Below, one piece after another: positions 36,811-44,658 of a stretch of DNA of 64,000 bases. The notes below the pieces were generated by a model that saw only the letters and a program-made list of their open reading frames with translations, made no database searches and had not been told where the DNA came from. The position numbers were made by a program, and so were the translations under genes. Numbering within the stretch: the stretch's first letter is position 1; each line of letters starts with the position of its first letter. This stretch comes from Paenibacillus flagellatus (GTDB taxonomy: Bacteria; Bacillota; Bacilli; Paenibacillales; NBRC-103111), in assembly GCF_003217775.1 (NCBI RefSeq), contig NZ_QJVJ01000009.1, forward strand, positions 248,001 through 312,000, written 5' to 3'.

Positions 36811-37725
36811 ATGCAAGCGGATCCGAACATACGCCGGCTGGATACGGAGCAGGTCAACCCGCGTACGCGCGATTTGGACCGGTGTTCCACGCCGGAGCTG
36901 CTCCGGCTCATGAACGAGGAGGACCGCCGCGTCCCCGACGCGGTCGCGGCCGCGCTTCCCGCCGTCGCCGAAGCGGTGGAGCGGATCGCCGCCGCGCTGC
37001 GGCAGGGCGGCCGGCTGTTCTACGTCGGGGCGGGCACGAGCGGACGCCTCGGCGTCCTCGACGCATACGAGTGCCCGCCGACGTTCGGCACCCCGCCCGA
37101 GCTCGTGCAGGCGCTCGTGGCGGGCGGAGTCACGCGGGATCGGGCCGACGAGTCGGCCGAGGACGATCCCGCGCTCGGCGCCGCCGACCTGGCGGCACGC
37201 GGGCTGACGGCGGCCGACGTCGTCGTCGGCATCGCCGCGAGCGGCCGTACGCCGTACGTCGTCGGCGCGCTCGAGTACGCCCGGGGCGTCGGCGCGTCGA
37301 CCGTCGCGCTCGCATGCAGCCGAGGCTCGGCGATCGGCGCCCTCGCCGACCTCGCGATCGAGGTGCCGGTCGGGCCCGAGGCGCTGACCGGCTCGACGCG
37401 GCTCAAGGCGGGCACCGCGCAGAAGCTCGTGCTCAACATGATCAGCACGGCGACGATGGTGAAGCTCGGCAAGGCGTACCGCAACTTCATGGTCGACATG
37501 CAGCCGTCAAACGGCAAGCTGCGGGAGCGGGCGAGGGGCATCGTCGCGATGGCGACGGGCGCCGACGAAGCGGCGGTGAGCCGGGCGATGGAAGCGACCG
37601 GCGACCACATGAAGGCGAGCATCGTCATGCTGCTTGCCGGCGTGTCCGCCGAAGAAGCGTTCCGGCGGCTGGACGAGGCCGGAGGCGTCGTGCGGGACGC
37701 CTTGCCGCCGCAGGCGGAACGATAA
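36811..37725 (+). CDS. murQ: N-acetylmuramic acid 6-phosphate etherase
   Basis: This 304-residue SIS-domain enzyme starts at ATG 36811 behind GAGAGGAGA. It splits the lactyl ether of MurNAc-6-phosphate to give GlcNAc-6-phosphate and D-lactate in cell-wall recycling. The family signature GAGTSGRLGVLDAYECPPTF (about residues 71-90) carries one catalytic Glu, and DESAEDDPALGA carries the second. LTGSTRLKAGTAQKLVLNMI is the other typical block. No MurNAc PTS gene (murP) or murR regulator is adjacent, unlike many Bacillus loci. DUF4434 and ROK kinase genes follow in the same direction. Confidence 0.95.
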   Translation: MQADPNIRRLDTEQVNPRTRDLDRCSTPELLRLMNEEDRRVPDAVAAALPAVAEAVERIAAALRQGGRLFYVGAGTSGRLGVLDAYECPPTFGTPPELVQALVAGGVTRDRADESAEDDPALGAADLAARGLTAADVVVGIAASGRTPYVVGALEYARGVGASTVALACSRGSAIGALADLAIEVPVGPEALTGSTRLKAGTAQKLVLNMISTATMVKLGKAYRNFMVDMQPSNGKLRERARGIVAMATGADEAAVSRAMEATGDHMKASIVMLLAGVSAEEAFRRLDEAGGVVRDALPPQAER

Positions 37726-37752
37726 CGTCCGATACGGAAGGGGAGCGTTAAC

Positions 37753-38730
37753 ATGGCGCTGATGCGCATTACGGGATCGTGGTTCGACTTTTATCATCCG
37801 AATCCGTACGAAGGGGATTGCTGGAACTCGACGACGCAGCGGTTCACCGACGCGGACTGGGACTTGAAGCTTGCGGAGATGGCCGAAGCGGGCATGGACA
37901 CGCTCGTCCTGCTGAACGTGGCGCTGCACGGAAAAGCGTTTTATCCGTCGGACATCTGGTCGCACCGATGGGATACCGTATGCCCGGATCCGCTGGAAGC
38001 GGTGCTGAAGGCGGGCGACCGGCTCGGGCTGACGATTTACGTCGGCAACGGCTTCTACACGACGCCGATCATGGGCAGCTTGTCGACGACCGGCGACAAG
38101 TCGTCGCTGCGGTTCGACTTCGCCAAGGAGCTGGCGGCCAAGTACGGCCATCATGCGTCGTTCGCCGGCTGGTATTTGCCGGTGGAGGCGGCGATTTTCA
38201 CTCACTTCCCGGACCACTATATCGCGTACGCGAACGAGATGGCCGATTTCCTGCGGAAAATCGGTCCGCAACGGGTCATGATCGCGCCGTACGGGACGCG
38301 CTCCATTCAGGGGGACGCCCGCTTCGTGGAGCAGCTCCGTTCGCTGGAGGTGGATTATATCGCCTACCAGGACGAGATCGGGGTGGACCGGACGACGTTC
38401 GAAGCGGTGGATGCGACGTTCGCCCGGCTGCGGGAGGCTCACGACCGCGCGAACAAGCCGCTCTGGTCCGATCTCGAGCTGTTCCGGTTCGCCGGAAAGG
38501 TGCTTCACCCGGGCCCATTCGAAAGGGTGCGCCGCCAGCTGGAAATTTTGTCGAAGTATTCGGATAAAGTGCTATGCTATCAATATCTCGGCATGATGAA
38601 CAAGCCGGGCAGTCCGGTGCATGCCGGACACGAGACGTCGGTTCGGCTGTACGAAGACTATATGGCCTTCCTGCGCGACAACGGATTGTGGAACGTCGCG
38701 GAGCGGGCCGGGACGGAGCGGAATTCATGA
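37753..38730 (+). CDS. DUF4434 domain protein (TIM-barrel, glycoside-hydrolase-like)
   Basis: This 325-residue protein starts at ATG 37753 behind GGAAGGGG. It matches DUF4434, a predicted TIM barrel related to glycoside hydrolases: an opening ITGSWFDFYHPNPYEGDCWN, then FAGWYLPVEAAIF with a Glu at a strand end, and VDYIAYQDEIGVD. There is no signal peptide, so it is cytoplasmic and could act on imported oligosaccharides. Activity has not been shown for the close family as far as I know. Its stop overlaps the next start in ATGA. Confidence 0.75.
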   Translation: MALMRITGSWFDFYHPNPYEGDCWNSTTQRFTDADWDLKLAEMAEAGMDTLVLLNVALHGKAFYPSDIWSHRWDTVCPDPLEAVLKAGDRLGLTIYVGNGFYTTPIMGSLSTTGDKSSLRFDFAKELAAKYGHHASFAGWYLPVEAAIFTHFPDHYIAYANEMADFLRKIGPQRVMIAPYGTRSIQGDARFVEQLRSLEVDYIAYQDEIGVDRTTFEAVDATFARLREAHDRANKPLWSDLELFRFAGKVLHPGPFERVRRQLEILSKYSDKVLCYQYLGMMNKPGSPVHAGHETSVRLYEDYMAFLRDNGLWNVAERAGTERNS

Positions 38731-39668
38731 CACGGAAAGTCGTATTCGGAATCGACATCGGAGGAACGAACATCAAGTCGGGCATCGTCGACGAGGCGGG
38801 AACGATTTTGCACGCCGACAATACGCCGACCGACGCGCAAGCCGGACCGGATTCGCTGCTCGGCAAGCTGTACGACATCGCCCGCCGCTACAAGGAGCGG
38901 TCCGCGGCCGAGGGCTGGGACGCCCGCGGCATGGGCGTGGCGACGGCGGGCTACGTCCACGCGAGAGAGGGGCGTATCGGCTACGCCACCTCGAACTTGC
39001 CGGGCTGGACCGGCGTGCCGCTGCGGGACAACATGTCGCGCGAGACCGGGCTGCCGGTGGCGCTCGTCAACGACGCGCACGCCTTCGCCATCGGCGAGGC
39101 GTGGATCGGCGCCGGCAAGACGCTCGAAGGCTTCCTGTGCGTGACGCTCGGCACGGGCGTTGGCGGCAGCTGGGTGACGAAGCACGGCGGGACGTACTTC
39201 GGCCGCGACGGCTATGCCGGCGGCTACGGGCATATCGTCATCCGTCACGGCGGGCAGCCGTGCAACTGCGGCTTGAGCGGCTGCTGGGAGCAGTACGCTT
39301 CCGTGCGGGCGCTCATGCGGCTCGCCGCCGAAGCCGGCGTCGACGAGTCGGAGACCGGCGGCTCGGCGAAGACGCTGTTCGAGCTGGCCCGCGGCGGTCA
39401 TCGGACGGCGCTCGAAGTGATCGACCAATATGCCGAGTACGTGGCGCTCGGCATGACGAACCTGATCCATATCTTGAACCCCGAATCGATCGTCGTCGGG
39501 GGGGCGGTTACGGCGCAGGGCGACTTCCTGTTCGACCGGATCCGCGCGCAGGTGGAACGGCAAATGATGCCGGCGTACGCGCCGGTCCGGATCGTGCCGG
39601 CCGCGCTCGGCGAGCAGGCGGGCTTGGCCGGTGCGGCCAAGCTGGCGTGGCAGGCCGGCGGAGCATAA
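38727..39668 (+). CDS. ROK-family sugar kinase
   Basis: This 313-residue cytoplasmic kinase starts at ATG 38727, overlapping the DUF4434 stop. The phosphate loop DIGGTNIKSG is at residues 9-18. The ROK zinc site reads CNCGLSGCWE (about 177-186) after GHIVIRHG. The catalytic Asp follows an Asn in ALVNDAHAFA. ROK kinases phosphorylate glucose, ManNAc or GlcNAc. With MurQ before it and a NanE-type epimerase 3 kb away, an amino-sugar substrate such as ManNAc or GlcNAc is likely (inference); glucose cannot be excluded. Confidence 0.88.
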   Translation: MTRKVVFGIDIGGTNIKSGIVDEAGTILHADNTPTDAQAGPDSLLGKLYDIARRYKERSAAEGWDARGMGVATAGYVHAREGRIGYATSNLPGWTGVPLRDNMSRETGLPVALVNDAHAFAIGEAWIGAGKTLEGFLCVTLGTGVGGSWVTKHGGTYFGRDGYAGGYGHIVIRHGGQPCNCGLSGCWEQYASVRALMRLAAEAGVDESETGGSAKTLFELARGGHRTALEVIDQYAEYVALGMTNLIHILNPESIVVGGAVTAQGDFLFDRIRAQVERQMMPAYAPVRIVPAALGEQAGLAGAAKLAWQAGGA

Positions 39669-39685
39669 CGGCGATAAACGACGGC

Positions 39686-39724
39686 AAGAGGCGGAACCGC
39701 GCGGAAGAGCGGGGTCCGCCTCTT
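39686..39724 (+). terminator. hairpin after the ROK kinase gene
   Basis: AAGAGGCGGA and its exact complement TCCGCCTCTT enclose a 19-base loop with extra G-C pairing. No T-run follows, so termination is only possible. Confidence 0.45.
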
Positions 39725-39741
39725 CGCGTCCCGAAGCGCGT

Positions 39742-39771
39742 TTGGCGGACCGCCCTCCCTTGTGCTAAGAT
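39742..39771 (+). promoter_or_regulatory. possible promoter of the cysteine synthase gene
   Basis: TTGGCG (39742-39747) and TAAGAT (39766-39771) are 18 bases apart, 36 bases before the start codon. Confidence 0.45.
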
Positions 39772-39806
39772 TTGGGGGACGAGACGGCAGAGAGGATGAA
39801 TGGACG

Positions 39807-40742
39807 ATGGCGAACATCGCGAACAACTTGACGGAATTGATCGGCAACACGCCCTTGCTGCAGATGAACAACTATGCCGAGCGCAACCGGCTCGGGGCGC
39901 GGCTTCTGGCCAAGCTGGAATATTTCAACCCGGCGGGCAGCGTCAAGGACCGGATCGGCTACGCCATGATCAAGGACGCCGAGGAAAAAGGACTGCTCCG
40001 CCCGGATTCGGTCATCATCGAGCCGACGAGCGGCAATACGGGCATCGCCCTCGCCTTCGTGGCGGCGGCGCTCGGGTATCGGCTCATCATCACGCTGCCG
40101 GAAACGTTCAGCATCGAGCGGCGGAAGCTGCTCAAGGCGCTGGGCGCCGAGCTGGTGCTGACGCCGAGCGCGGAAGGGATGCAGGGTGCGATCCGCAAAG
40201 CCGAGGAGCTGGCGTCGCAAATCCCGAACGCGTTTATCCCCCAACAGTTCAACAACCCGGCGAATCCGGACATGCATAAACGAACGACGGCGGAAGAAAT
40301 ATGGCGCGACACCGACGGCGAAGTCGACATTTTCGTCGCGGGGGTCGGAACCGGCGGCACCGTGAGCGGTGTCGGGGCGGTGCTGAAGCAGCGCAAGCCG
40401 TCCGTCCGCATCGTCGCGGTCGAGCCGTTCGATTCTCCCGTGCTGTCCGGCGGGAAACCCGGGTTTCATAAAATTCAGGGCATCGGCGCCGGCTTCGTGC
40501 CGGAGACGTATGACGCCTCGTGCGTCGACGAGATCATCAAGGCGCCGAACGAGGAAGCGTTCGAGACGGCGCGCCGGCTCGCCCGCGCCGAAGGACTGCT
40601 CGTGGGCATTTCGTCCGGGGCGGCCGCCTGGGCGGCGACGGAGCTCGCGAAGCGGCCGGAGAACGCGGGCAAGACGATCGTCGTCCTGCTGCCGGATACC
40701 GGCGAACGGTACTTGTCGACGACGCTGTTCCCGGACGAGTAA
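39807..40742 (+). CDS. cysK: cysteine synthase (O-acetylserine sulfhydrylase)
   Basis: This 311-residue enzyme starts at ATG 39807. It makes cysteine from O-acetylserine and sulfide with pyridoxal phosphate. The PLP lysine is Lys47 in [19 protein letters not shown] is the substrate loop, and [10 protein letters not shown] binds the cofactor phosphate. Length and motifs are typical of CysK rather than cystathionine beta-synthase, since there is no CBS domain. It is flanked by unrelated amino-sugar genes and has its own promoter and terminator. Confidence 0.93.
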   Translation: MANIANNLTELIGNTPLLQMNNYAERNRLGARLLAKLEYFNPAGSVKDRIGYAMIKDAEEKGLLRPDSVIIEPTSGNTGIALAFVAAALGYRLIITLPETFSIERRKLLKALGAELVLTPSAEGMQGAIRKAEELASQIPNAFIPQQFNNPANPDMHKRTTAEEIWRDTDGEVDIFVAGVGTGGTVSGVGAVLKQRKPSVRIVAVEPFDSPVLSGGKPGFHKIQGIGAGFVPETYDASCVDEIIKAPNEEAFETARRLARAEGLLVGISSGAAAWAATELAKRPENAGKTIVVLLPDTGERYLSTTLFPDE

Positions 40743-40794
40743 GGGCGGGACCCGTGCTTGGCATGGCGGTAAAACTTGCGGTTTCGGCAGGTGG

Positions 40795-40829
40795 AGGAGT
40801 CCGGCTTGAGGCCGGACTTCTCTTTTTTT
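40795..40829 (+). terminator. terminator of the cysteine synthase gene
   Basis: AGTCCGGC/GCCGGACT stem (40798-40805 with 40811-40818) is followed by TCTC and seven T. Confidence 0.85.
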
Positions 40830-40843
40830 GTCGCAGAACGATC

Positions 40844-40879
40844 GAATAATAAAAGGCCCAAGCCGGTAAGCTTGGACCT
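40844..40879 (-). terminator. terminator of the minus-strand sugar operon
   Basis: Read on the minus strand, AGGTCCAAGC and GCTTGGGCCT flank a six-base loop and run into TTTATTATT. It stands back to back with the plus-strand terminator of cysK. Confidence 0.8.
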
Positions 40880-40944
40880 GAAGACCTACTCTACTCGTAT
40901 TCCAACAAGCGCAGAGCCGCCGTCAATCGGCTGTCCCTCGCGGC

Positions 40945-42522
40945 TTACACCGCACTGATGACCGGCCAATCCAGCTCGATGCCCTCGCGCACGAGATGCG
41001 CTTGGAAATCGCGCAGATGCGACTCCGTATTGCGTACCTCGCGAGGCGTCAGCCCGCGATCGAGGCAATAGGCGGCGAGATGGCCGGCCGCTTCGCCGAC
41101 GTTCCACTCGACCGGATGAAGCCGGTAGCAGCCGTTCGTCAAATGGGTGACGCCGATATTTTTGCACGCCGGCAGCAGGTTGTCGACCCGAACCGGAATG
41201 AGGCTGCCAAGCGGAATTTGGAACGGCAGGCTCGGGATGTAGAAGCCTTCGCGACCGCCGGTCGTCGGATGCAGGTCGATCCGGTAGCAGCCGATGCCGA
41301 CCGAGTCGGCGAACTTCTCCGCCTGCCGGCCGGGGCCGCGGACGTCCGGGCTGATATGCTGCTCCAGCACCGTGAACTCGGCGCGGATGCGGCGCGATTC
41401 GCGGATGTACGGCGCCTTCGCCAAGCCGTCGGCGGTGCCGACGACGTCCTTGCGCAGCCGCAGGCCGGGATAGCCGAAGCCGCCGTCGGGGCGGGGCGCC
41501 TCCGTCTGGAGCCAGTAGAGCAAGCTCAGGCTGAGCTGCTTCGCGCGCTCCAGCTGGCGGTCGCGCTCCTCCTCGGCGACGTCGATGATGCTGCCGAGCC
41601 AATAGTCGTTTTGCGGCCAGTTGACCAGCGTAATGTCGCTGTCGAACGTACCGGGGATGAAGTTCGCCTTGTCGATGACACGCCGGTACTCCCACAGCGA
41701 GAAGACGCCCGGCGTCGGATCGCGGAACAGGCTGAACGATTGGAAAGGGCTCAAGTTCGACGTCGCCCAGCTGAGCATGACGTCCTTCATGAACGGCGCC
41801 TTATACGTCTTCCACTCGTCGTAATCGCGCGGCTTGGCGATCGTATGATCCTCGCCTTCGCGGTAGTCCAGCGCGAAGACGTACGTGAACGCCTGCATGT
41901 CCTGCGGCTCGGCGTCGCCGTCGAGCGCGTTCGGCTCGCCCGTCTCGCTTTTGGACTCCGCCCCGGTGACGTATTCGACGCCGGCAAGCGGGAGGACGTC
42001 GCCGCATTCCGTCGCGTCCAGCACGTATGGCGCGCGGAGCGTCAGCTCCTCCCCGGTCGGGGAGAGGCGGACGGTGACGCTCTCCACCCGGTTGCCGTCG
42101 CTCGTCGCCGCGACCGGCTTCGCGTTCACCAGCAGCTCGATCCGTCCGCTCTGCACGTACGGAGCCATCATGTCGTGCAGCACGGCCAGCGCGGCGCGAG
42201 GCTCGACGCACAGCCGGCTGACGATGCCGTTGCCCGGGTCGAGCCGGGGGTTCGCGGCGGCTTCCGGCGTAAGCGGGAAGTTGCGCTTATAGTACGCCCG
42301 CACGTTGTCGCGGAACGTCCGGTACGTGCGGGTGCAGCCGAATTGCTCGATCCACCGGTGCTCGTCGGGCGGCACGGCTTGGCTCGTCACTTGGCCGCCG
42401 ATCCAGTCGGTTTCTTCCGTCAAAATGACGCGTTTGCCGGCTTTGGCCGCGGCCATGGCGGCCGCGCAGCCGCCGAGACCGCCGCCTACGATCAGAACGT
42501 CGGCGCTTATCGGTTGTCGCAT
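40945..42522 (-). CDS. FAD-dependent oxidoreductase
   Basis: This 525-residue protein is set to start at ATG 42522, ten bases after AGGA; GTG 42531 is the alternative. The N-terminal dinucleotide fold VLIVGGGLGGCAAAMAAAKA is followed by an acidic ILTEET strand end for FAD ribose. LDATECGDVLPLAG and the C-terminal ACKNIGVTHLTNGCYRLHPV are typical of the FAD_oxidored family, found in many carbohydrate clusters. There is no export signal. It is the last gene of the operon after the glycosidase-like and NanE genes. A role in oxidising a sugar or sugar-derived intermediate is an inference. Confidence 0.8.
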   Translation of the reverse strand: MRQPISADVLIVGGGLGGCAAAMAAAKAGKRVILTEETDWIGGQVTSQAVPPDEHRWIEQFGCTRTYRTFRDNVRAYYKRNFPLTPEAAANPRLDPGNGIVSRLCVEPRAALAVLHDMMAPYVQSGRIELLVNAKPVAATSDGNRVESVTVRLSPTGEELTLRAPYVLDATECGDVLPLAGVEYVTGAESKSETGEPNALDGDAEPQDMQAFTYVFALDYREGEDHTIAKPRDYDEWKTYKAPFMKDVMLSWATSNLSPFQSFSLFRDPTPGVFSLWEYRRVIDKANFIPGTFDSDITLVNWPQNDYWLGSIIDVAEEERDRQLERAKQLSLSLLYWLQTEAPRPDGGFGYPGLRLRKDVVGTADGLAKAPYIRESRRIRAEFTVLEQHISPDVRGPGRQAEKFADSVGIGCYRIDLHPTTGGREGFYIPSLPFQIPLGSLIPVRVDNLLPACKNIGVTHLTNGCYRLHPVEWNVGEAAGHLAAYCLDRGLTPREVRNTESHLRDFQAHLVREGIELDWPVISAV

Positions 42523-42534
42523 CGAATCCACGTC

Positions 42535-43230
42535 CTATCGCGAGGAGGCCGTCCGGTCCAAATACCGGCCGAGCCGTTCCGCATATTTTTGGGTAATGAA
42601 CTGGGGCCGCGTGATGGCTCCTCCGACGACGACGTACTCCGCGCCGGCCTCCATCGCCTCCTCGGCTTCCGCCGGGCTCCAGATGCGGCCTTCGGCCACG
42701 AGCGGCTTCGTCAGCTTGCGGGCGAGCTGGCGGACGAGCTCCAGGTCCGGGCCCTCCTGCTTCGGGCTGTAAGGCGTGTAGCCCGACATCGTCGTCGAGA
42801 TCAGATCGGCGCCGAGCGATTCCGCAAGCACGCCTTCCTCGAAGGTGGAGATGTCGGCCATGACCGCGACGCCCGCCTCATGGCAATGGCGAATGAGCGG
42901 CACGACTTTCTCGGCGCGGTCTTCGCGGTTCGTCATATCCATGGCGACGACGTCGGCGCCGGCTTCGATGATCGCCTGCACGTCGACGAGCTCCGGCGTG
43001 ATGTAGATGTCCGAGCCCGGAATATCGCGCTTCAGCAGCCCGATGACCGGCAGCTTCACGACCGCCTTGATGTCGCGAATGTCGTCCGGCCCGTTCGCCC
43101 GGATGCCGATCGCGCCCCCGAGCTCCGCCGCCTGCGCCATGCGGGCCATCGTTCCTTGCCAGTATAACGGTTCGCCGGGAAGCGCCTGACACGAGACGAT
43201 CAGCCCTCTGCGTGAAAATATCGGTTTCAT
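42535..43230 (-). CDS. nanE: N-acylmannosamine-6-phosphate 2-epimerase (NanE type)
   Basis: This 231-residue TIM-barrel enzyme starts at ATG 43230 behind GGAG. It converts ManNAc-6-phosphate to GlcNAc-6-phosphate. NanE features are clear: GLIVSCQALPGEPLY, RANGPDDI, PVIGLLKRD with catalytic Lys, DMTNRED, ADISTFEEG, STTMSGYTPYS, LVAEGRI with Glu, and VVVGGAITRP. No nanA lyase or sialic acid transporter is in the window, so ManNAc may come from a polymer rather than from sialic acid. The ROK gene 3 kb away could supply the 6-phosphate. Confidence 0.93.
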   Translation of the reverse strand: MKPIFSRRGLIVSCQALPGEPLYWQGTMARMAQAAELGGAIGIRANGPDDIRDIKAVVKLPVIGLLKRDIPGSDIYITPELVDVQAIIEAGADVVAMDMTNREDRAEKVVPLIRHCHEAGVAVMADISTFEEGVLAESLGADLISTTMSGYTPYSPKQEGPDLELVRQLARKLTKPLVAEGRIWSPAEAEEAMEAGAEYVVVGGAITRPQFITQKYAERLGRYLDRTASSR

Positions 43231-43272
43231 GGTGAGTACACTCCTTCAATTTATCGTATGGGACGATTGCGC

Positions 43273-44343
43273 TTACCGGTTAGCGGCTGCCGAATCCGCG
43301 AGCGGATCAAGCCCGATGCCGCACAAAATGCCGGCGAACGTGGCCGCCTTCCGGAACGTCGTCGTCACCGGGGAACGTTCGGGATCGTCGGATTTTACTT
43401 TGGGTCGGAAGTAGGCGATGCCTTCGCGGTCGAGCCCTTCTTCGATTTCCGTCAGACGCCGCTCCACGTAAGCGTTCGCCTCCGGCATATGCGGCACGCG
43501 CGAGAACGCCAGGGAGATCTCCGCCACGTTCGGCCAATCGCGGCACCACCACGGCGCTTCGTTGTCGTCGTTAGGCCCGTCCTGCAGCGCTTGGAGAATA
43601 ATGGCGGACGCCTCCTCCTCGATGCGCAGCCATCTCGAACGAAGCGGCTCGGGCAGCAGCGGCAGCAGCGGGTGCGCGAACGCGATGATCGTCGCTTGGT
43701 AGGCGACGCTGTTGCCCATGCCGACCGAGCCGTCCCACTGCTCCGTATACGGCCACCAGCCGGGAGAGTGTTTGCCGAACCGGTCGGCGACGTGGGCGAC
43801 GGTCCGTTCGATTTGCTCGAGATAGACGGGGCTGCCCGTCAGCTCGTAAGCCCGGCCGAGCGTGTGCGCGGCGTAAATGTCGCCGTTCAGCACGTCGTGC
43901 ATGCGGGCGTTCGGATTTTTATAGATCGCGCCGGGCTGCTCCTCCGCCACCTGCGTGAGCAAGTAGTCGGCGGACCGGACGAGGCTCGTCTTGGCGGCTT
44001 CGTTGCCCGTAGCCCGATAGACGTGATACAGGCTGTTGGCCGCGGCTCCGATCTCGGCGATATCAATGGTGCCGGATTCGCCTTTCTTGACGTAATACGG
44101 CTGGCCGAAGGCGCCGGACGGCAGCTGGCGGTTCAGCACATCGTCGATCAGCTCGGCCGCCTTCTCCAGATCGGCCGCTTCCCCGCCCAGCACGTACAGG
44201 CACGCGGCTTCGGCGGTCGTGCAGCAGCTGGCGCGGTCGCCGAGCTCGTCGTCGAGCACGTACAGCCGGCCGGACTCGTCGCGCCGGAGCAAGCTGTCCA
44301 AATATGTTTTCAATGTCGCGGCAATCGATGCGACTCGCTCCAT
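43273..44343 (-). CDS. six-hairpin (alpha/alpha)6 glycosidase-like protein
   Basis: This 356-residue cytoplasmic protein starts at ATG 44343 behind AAGGTGA; the frame goes on to a TTG at 44379 without a better ribosome site. Repeated helix pairs with SLYHVYRATGNEAAKTSL, AAHTLGRAYELTGSPVYLEQ and aromatic runs (GWWPYTEQWDG, APWWCRDW) point to the six-hairpin toroid of GH88/GH105 unsaturated uronyl hydrolases, GH127 or N-acylglucosamine 2-epimerases. The exact family cannot be fixed by eye. An unsaturated uronyl hydrolase would complement the lyases at 8-19 kb. It is the first gene of the minus-strand operon. Confidence 0.6.
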   Translation of the reverse strand: MERVASIAATLKTYLDSLLRRDESGRLYVLDDELGDRASCCTTAEAACLYVLGGEAADLEKAAELIDDVLNRQLPSGAFGQPYYVKKGESGTIDIAEIGAAANSLYHVYRATGNEAAKTSLVRSADYLLTQVAEEQPGAIYKNPNARMHDVLNGDIYAAHTLGRAYELTGSPVYLEQIERTVAHVADRFGKHSPGWWPYTEQWDGSVGMGNSVAYQATIIAFAHPLLPLLPEPLRSRWLRIEEEASAIILQALQDGPNDDNEAPWWCRDWPNVAEISLAFSRVPHMPEANAYVERRLTEIEEGLDREGIAYFRPKVKSDDPERSPVTTTFRKAATFAGILCGIGLDPLADSAAANR

Positions 44344-44393
44344 CGGAGAGATCACCTTCCGTCTTGAAATGGGATGCAAAAGGAACTACAATG

Positions 44394-44399
44394 ATTATA
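44394..44399 (-). promoter_or_regulatory. -10 of the minus-strand sugar operon
   Basis: A perfect TATAAT on the minus strand about 50 bases before the ATG. The -35 position (about 44416-44421, GAACTT) is weak and lies within the GGAGAAAAGTTCC element, as expected for an activator-dependent promoter. Confidence 0.5.
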
Positions 44400-44409
44400 T
44401 CATAATTAT

Positions 44410-44463
44410 GGAGAAAAGTTCCCTTTAAGTTCTCTAGTATGAAGAAAATATTCATTAAGTTCC
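44410..44463. promoter_or_regulatory. operator cluster in the divergent intergenic region
   Basis: AAGTTC occurs three times in the same direction, at 44416, 44427 and 44457 (11 and 30 bases apart, near whole helical turns). The first copy is part of GGAGAAAAGTTCC, the element shared with the murQ promoter. Direct repeats near a weak -35 suit an AraC-family protein such as the one encoded at 44659. Confidence 0.45.
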
Positions 44464-44489
44464 GGCGCGGTGCGTTCCGTTCTCTGCCA

Positions 44490-44519
44490 TTGACACGGCC
44501 TTCCGCCCTATATTATAAT
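44490..44519 (+). promoter_or_regulatory. consensus promoter of the second AraC-type regulator
   Basis: Perfect TTGACA (44490-44495) and TATAAT (44514-44519) are 18 bases apart. A leader of about 130 bases follows, in which I see nothing further. Confidence 0.8.
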
Positions 44520-44658
44520 TTTCGACACTATACGACGCAGTTCTGCCACGGCAACGGATCGGGAGACTGCTTCTTTTTTTGCAAGCGATTCCGTATCACG
44601 ATACAGAGAAACAGACGGTGGAAACAACCGGTACGAACGCGAAAAGGGGGATCGGCCG

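Noticed and set aside
44582-44595. TTGCAAGCGATTCC as a cre box upstream of the second AraC-type gene
   Set aside because: Three or more positions depart from the cre consensus and it lies behind the promoter; too weak to call.
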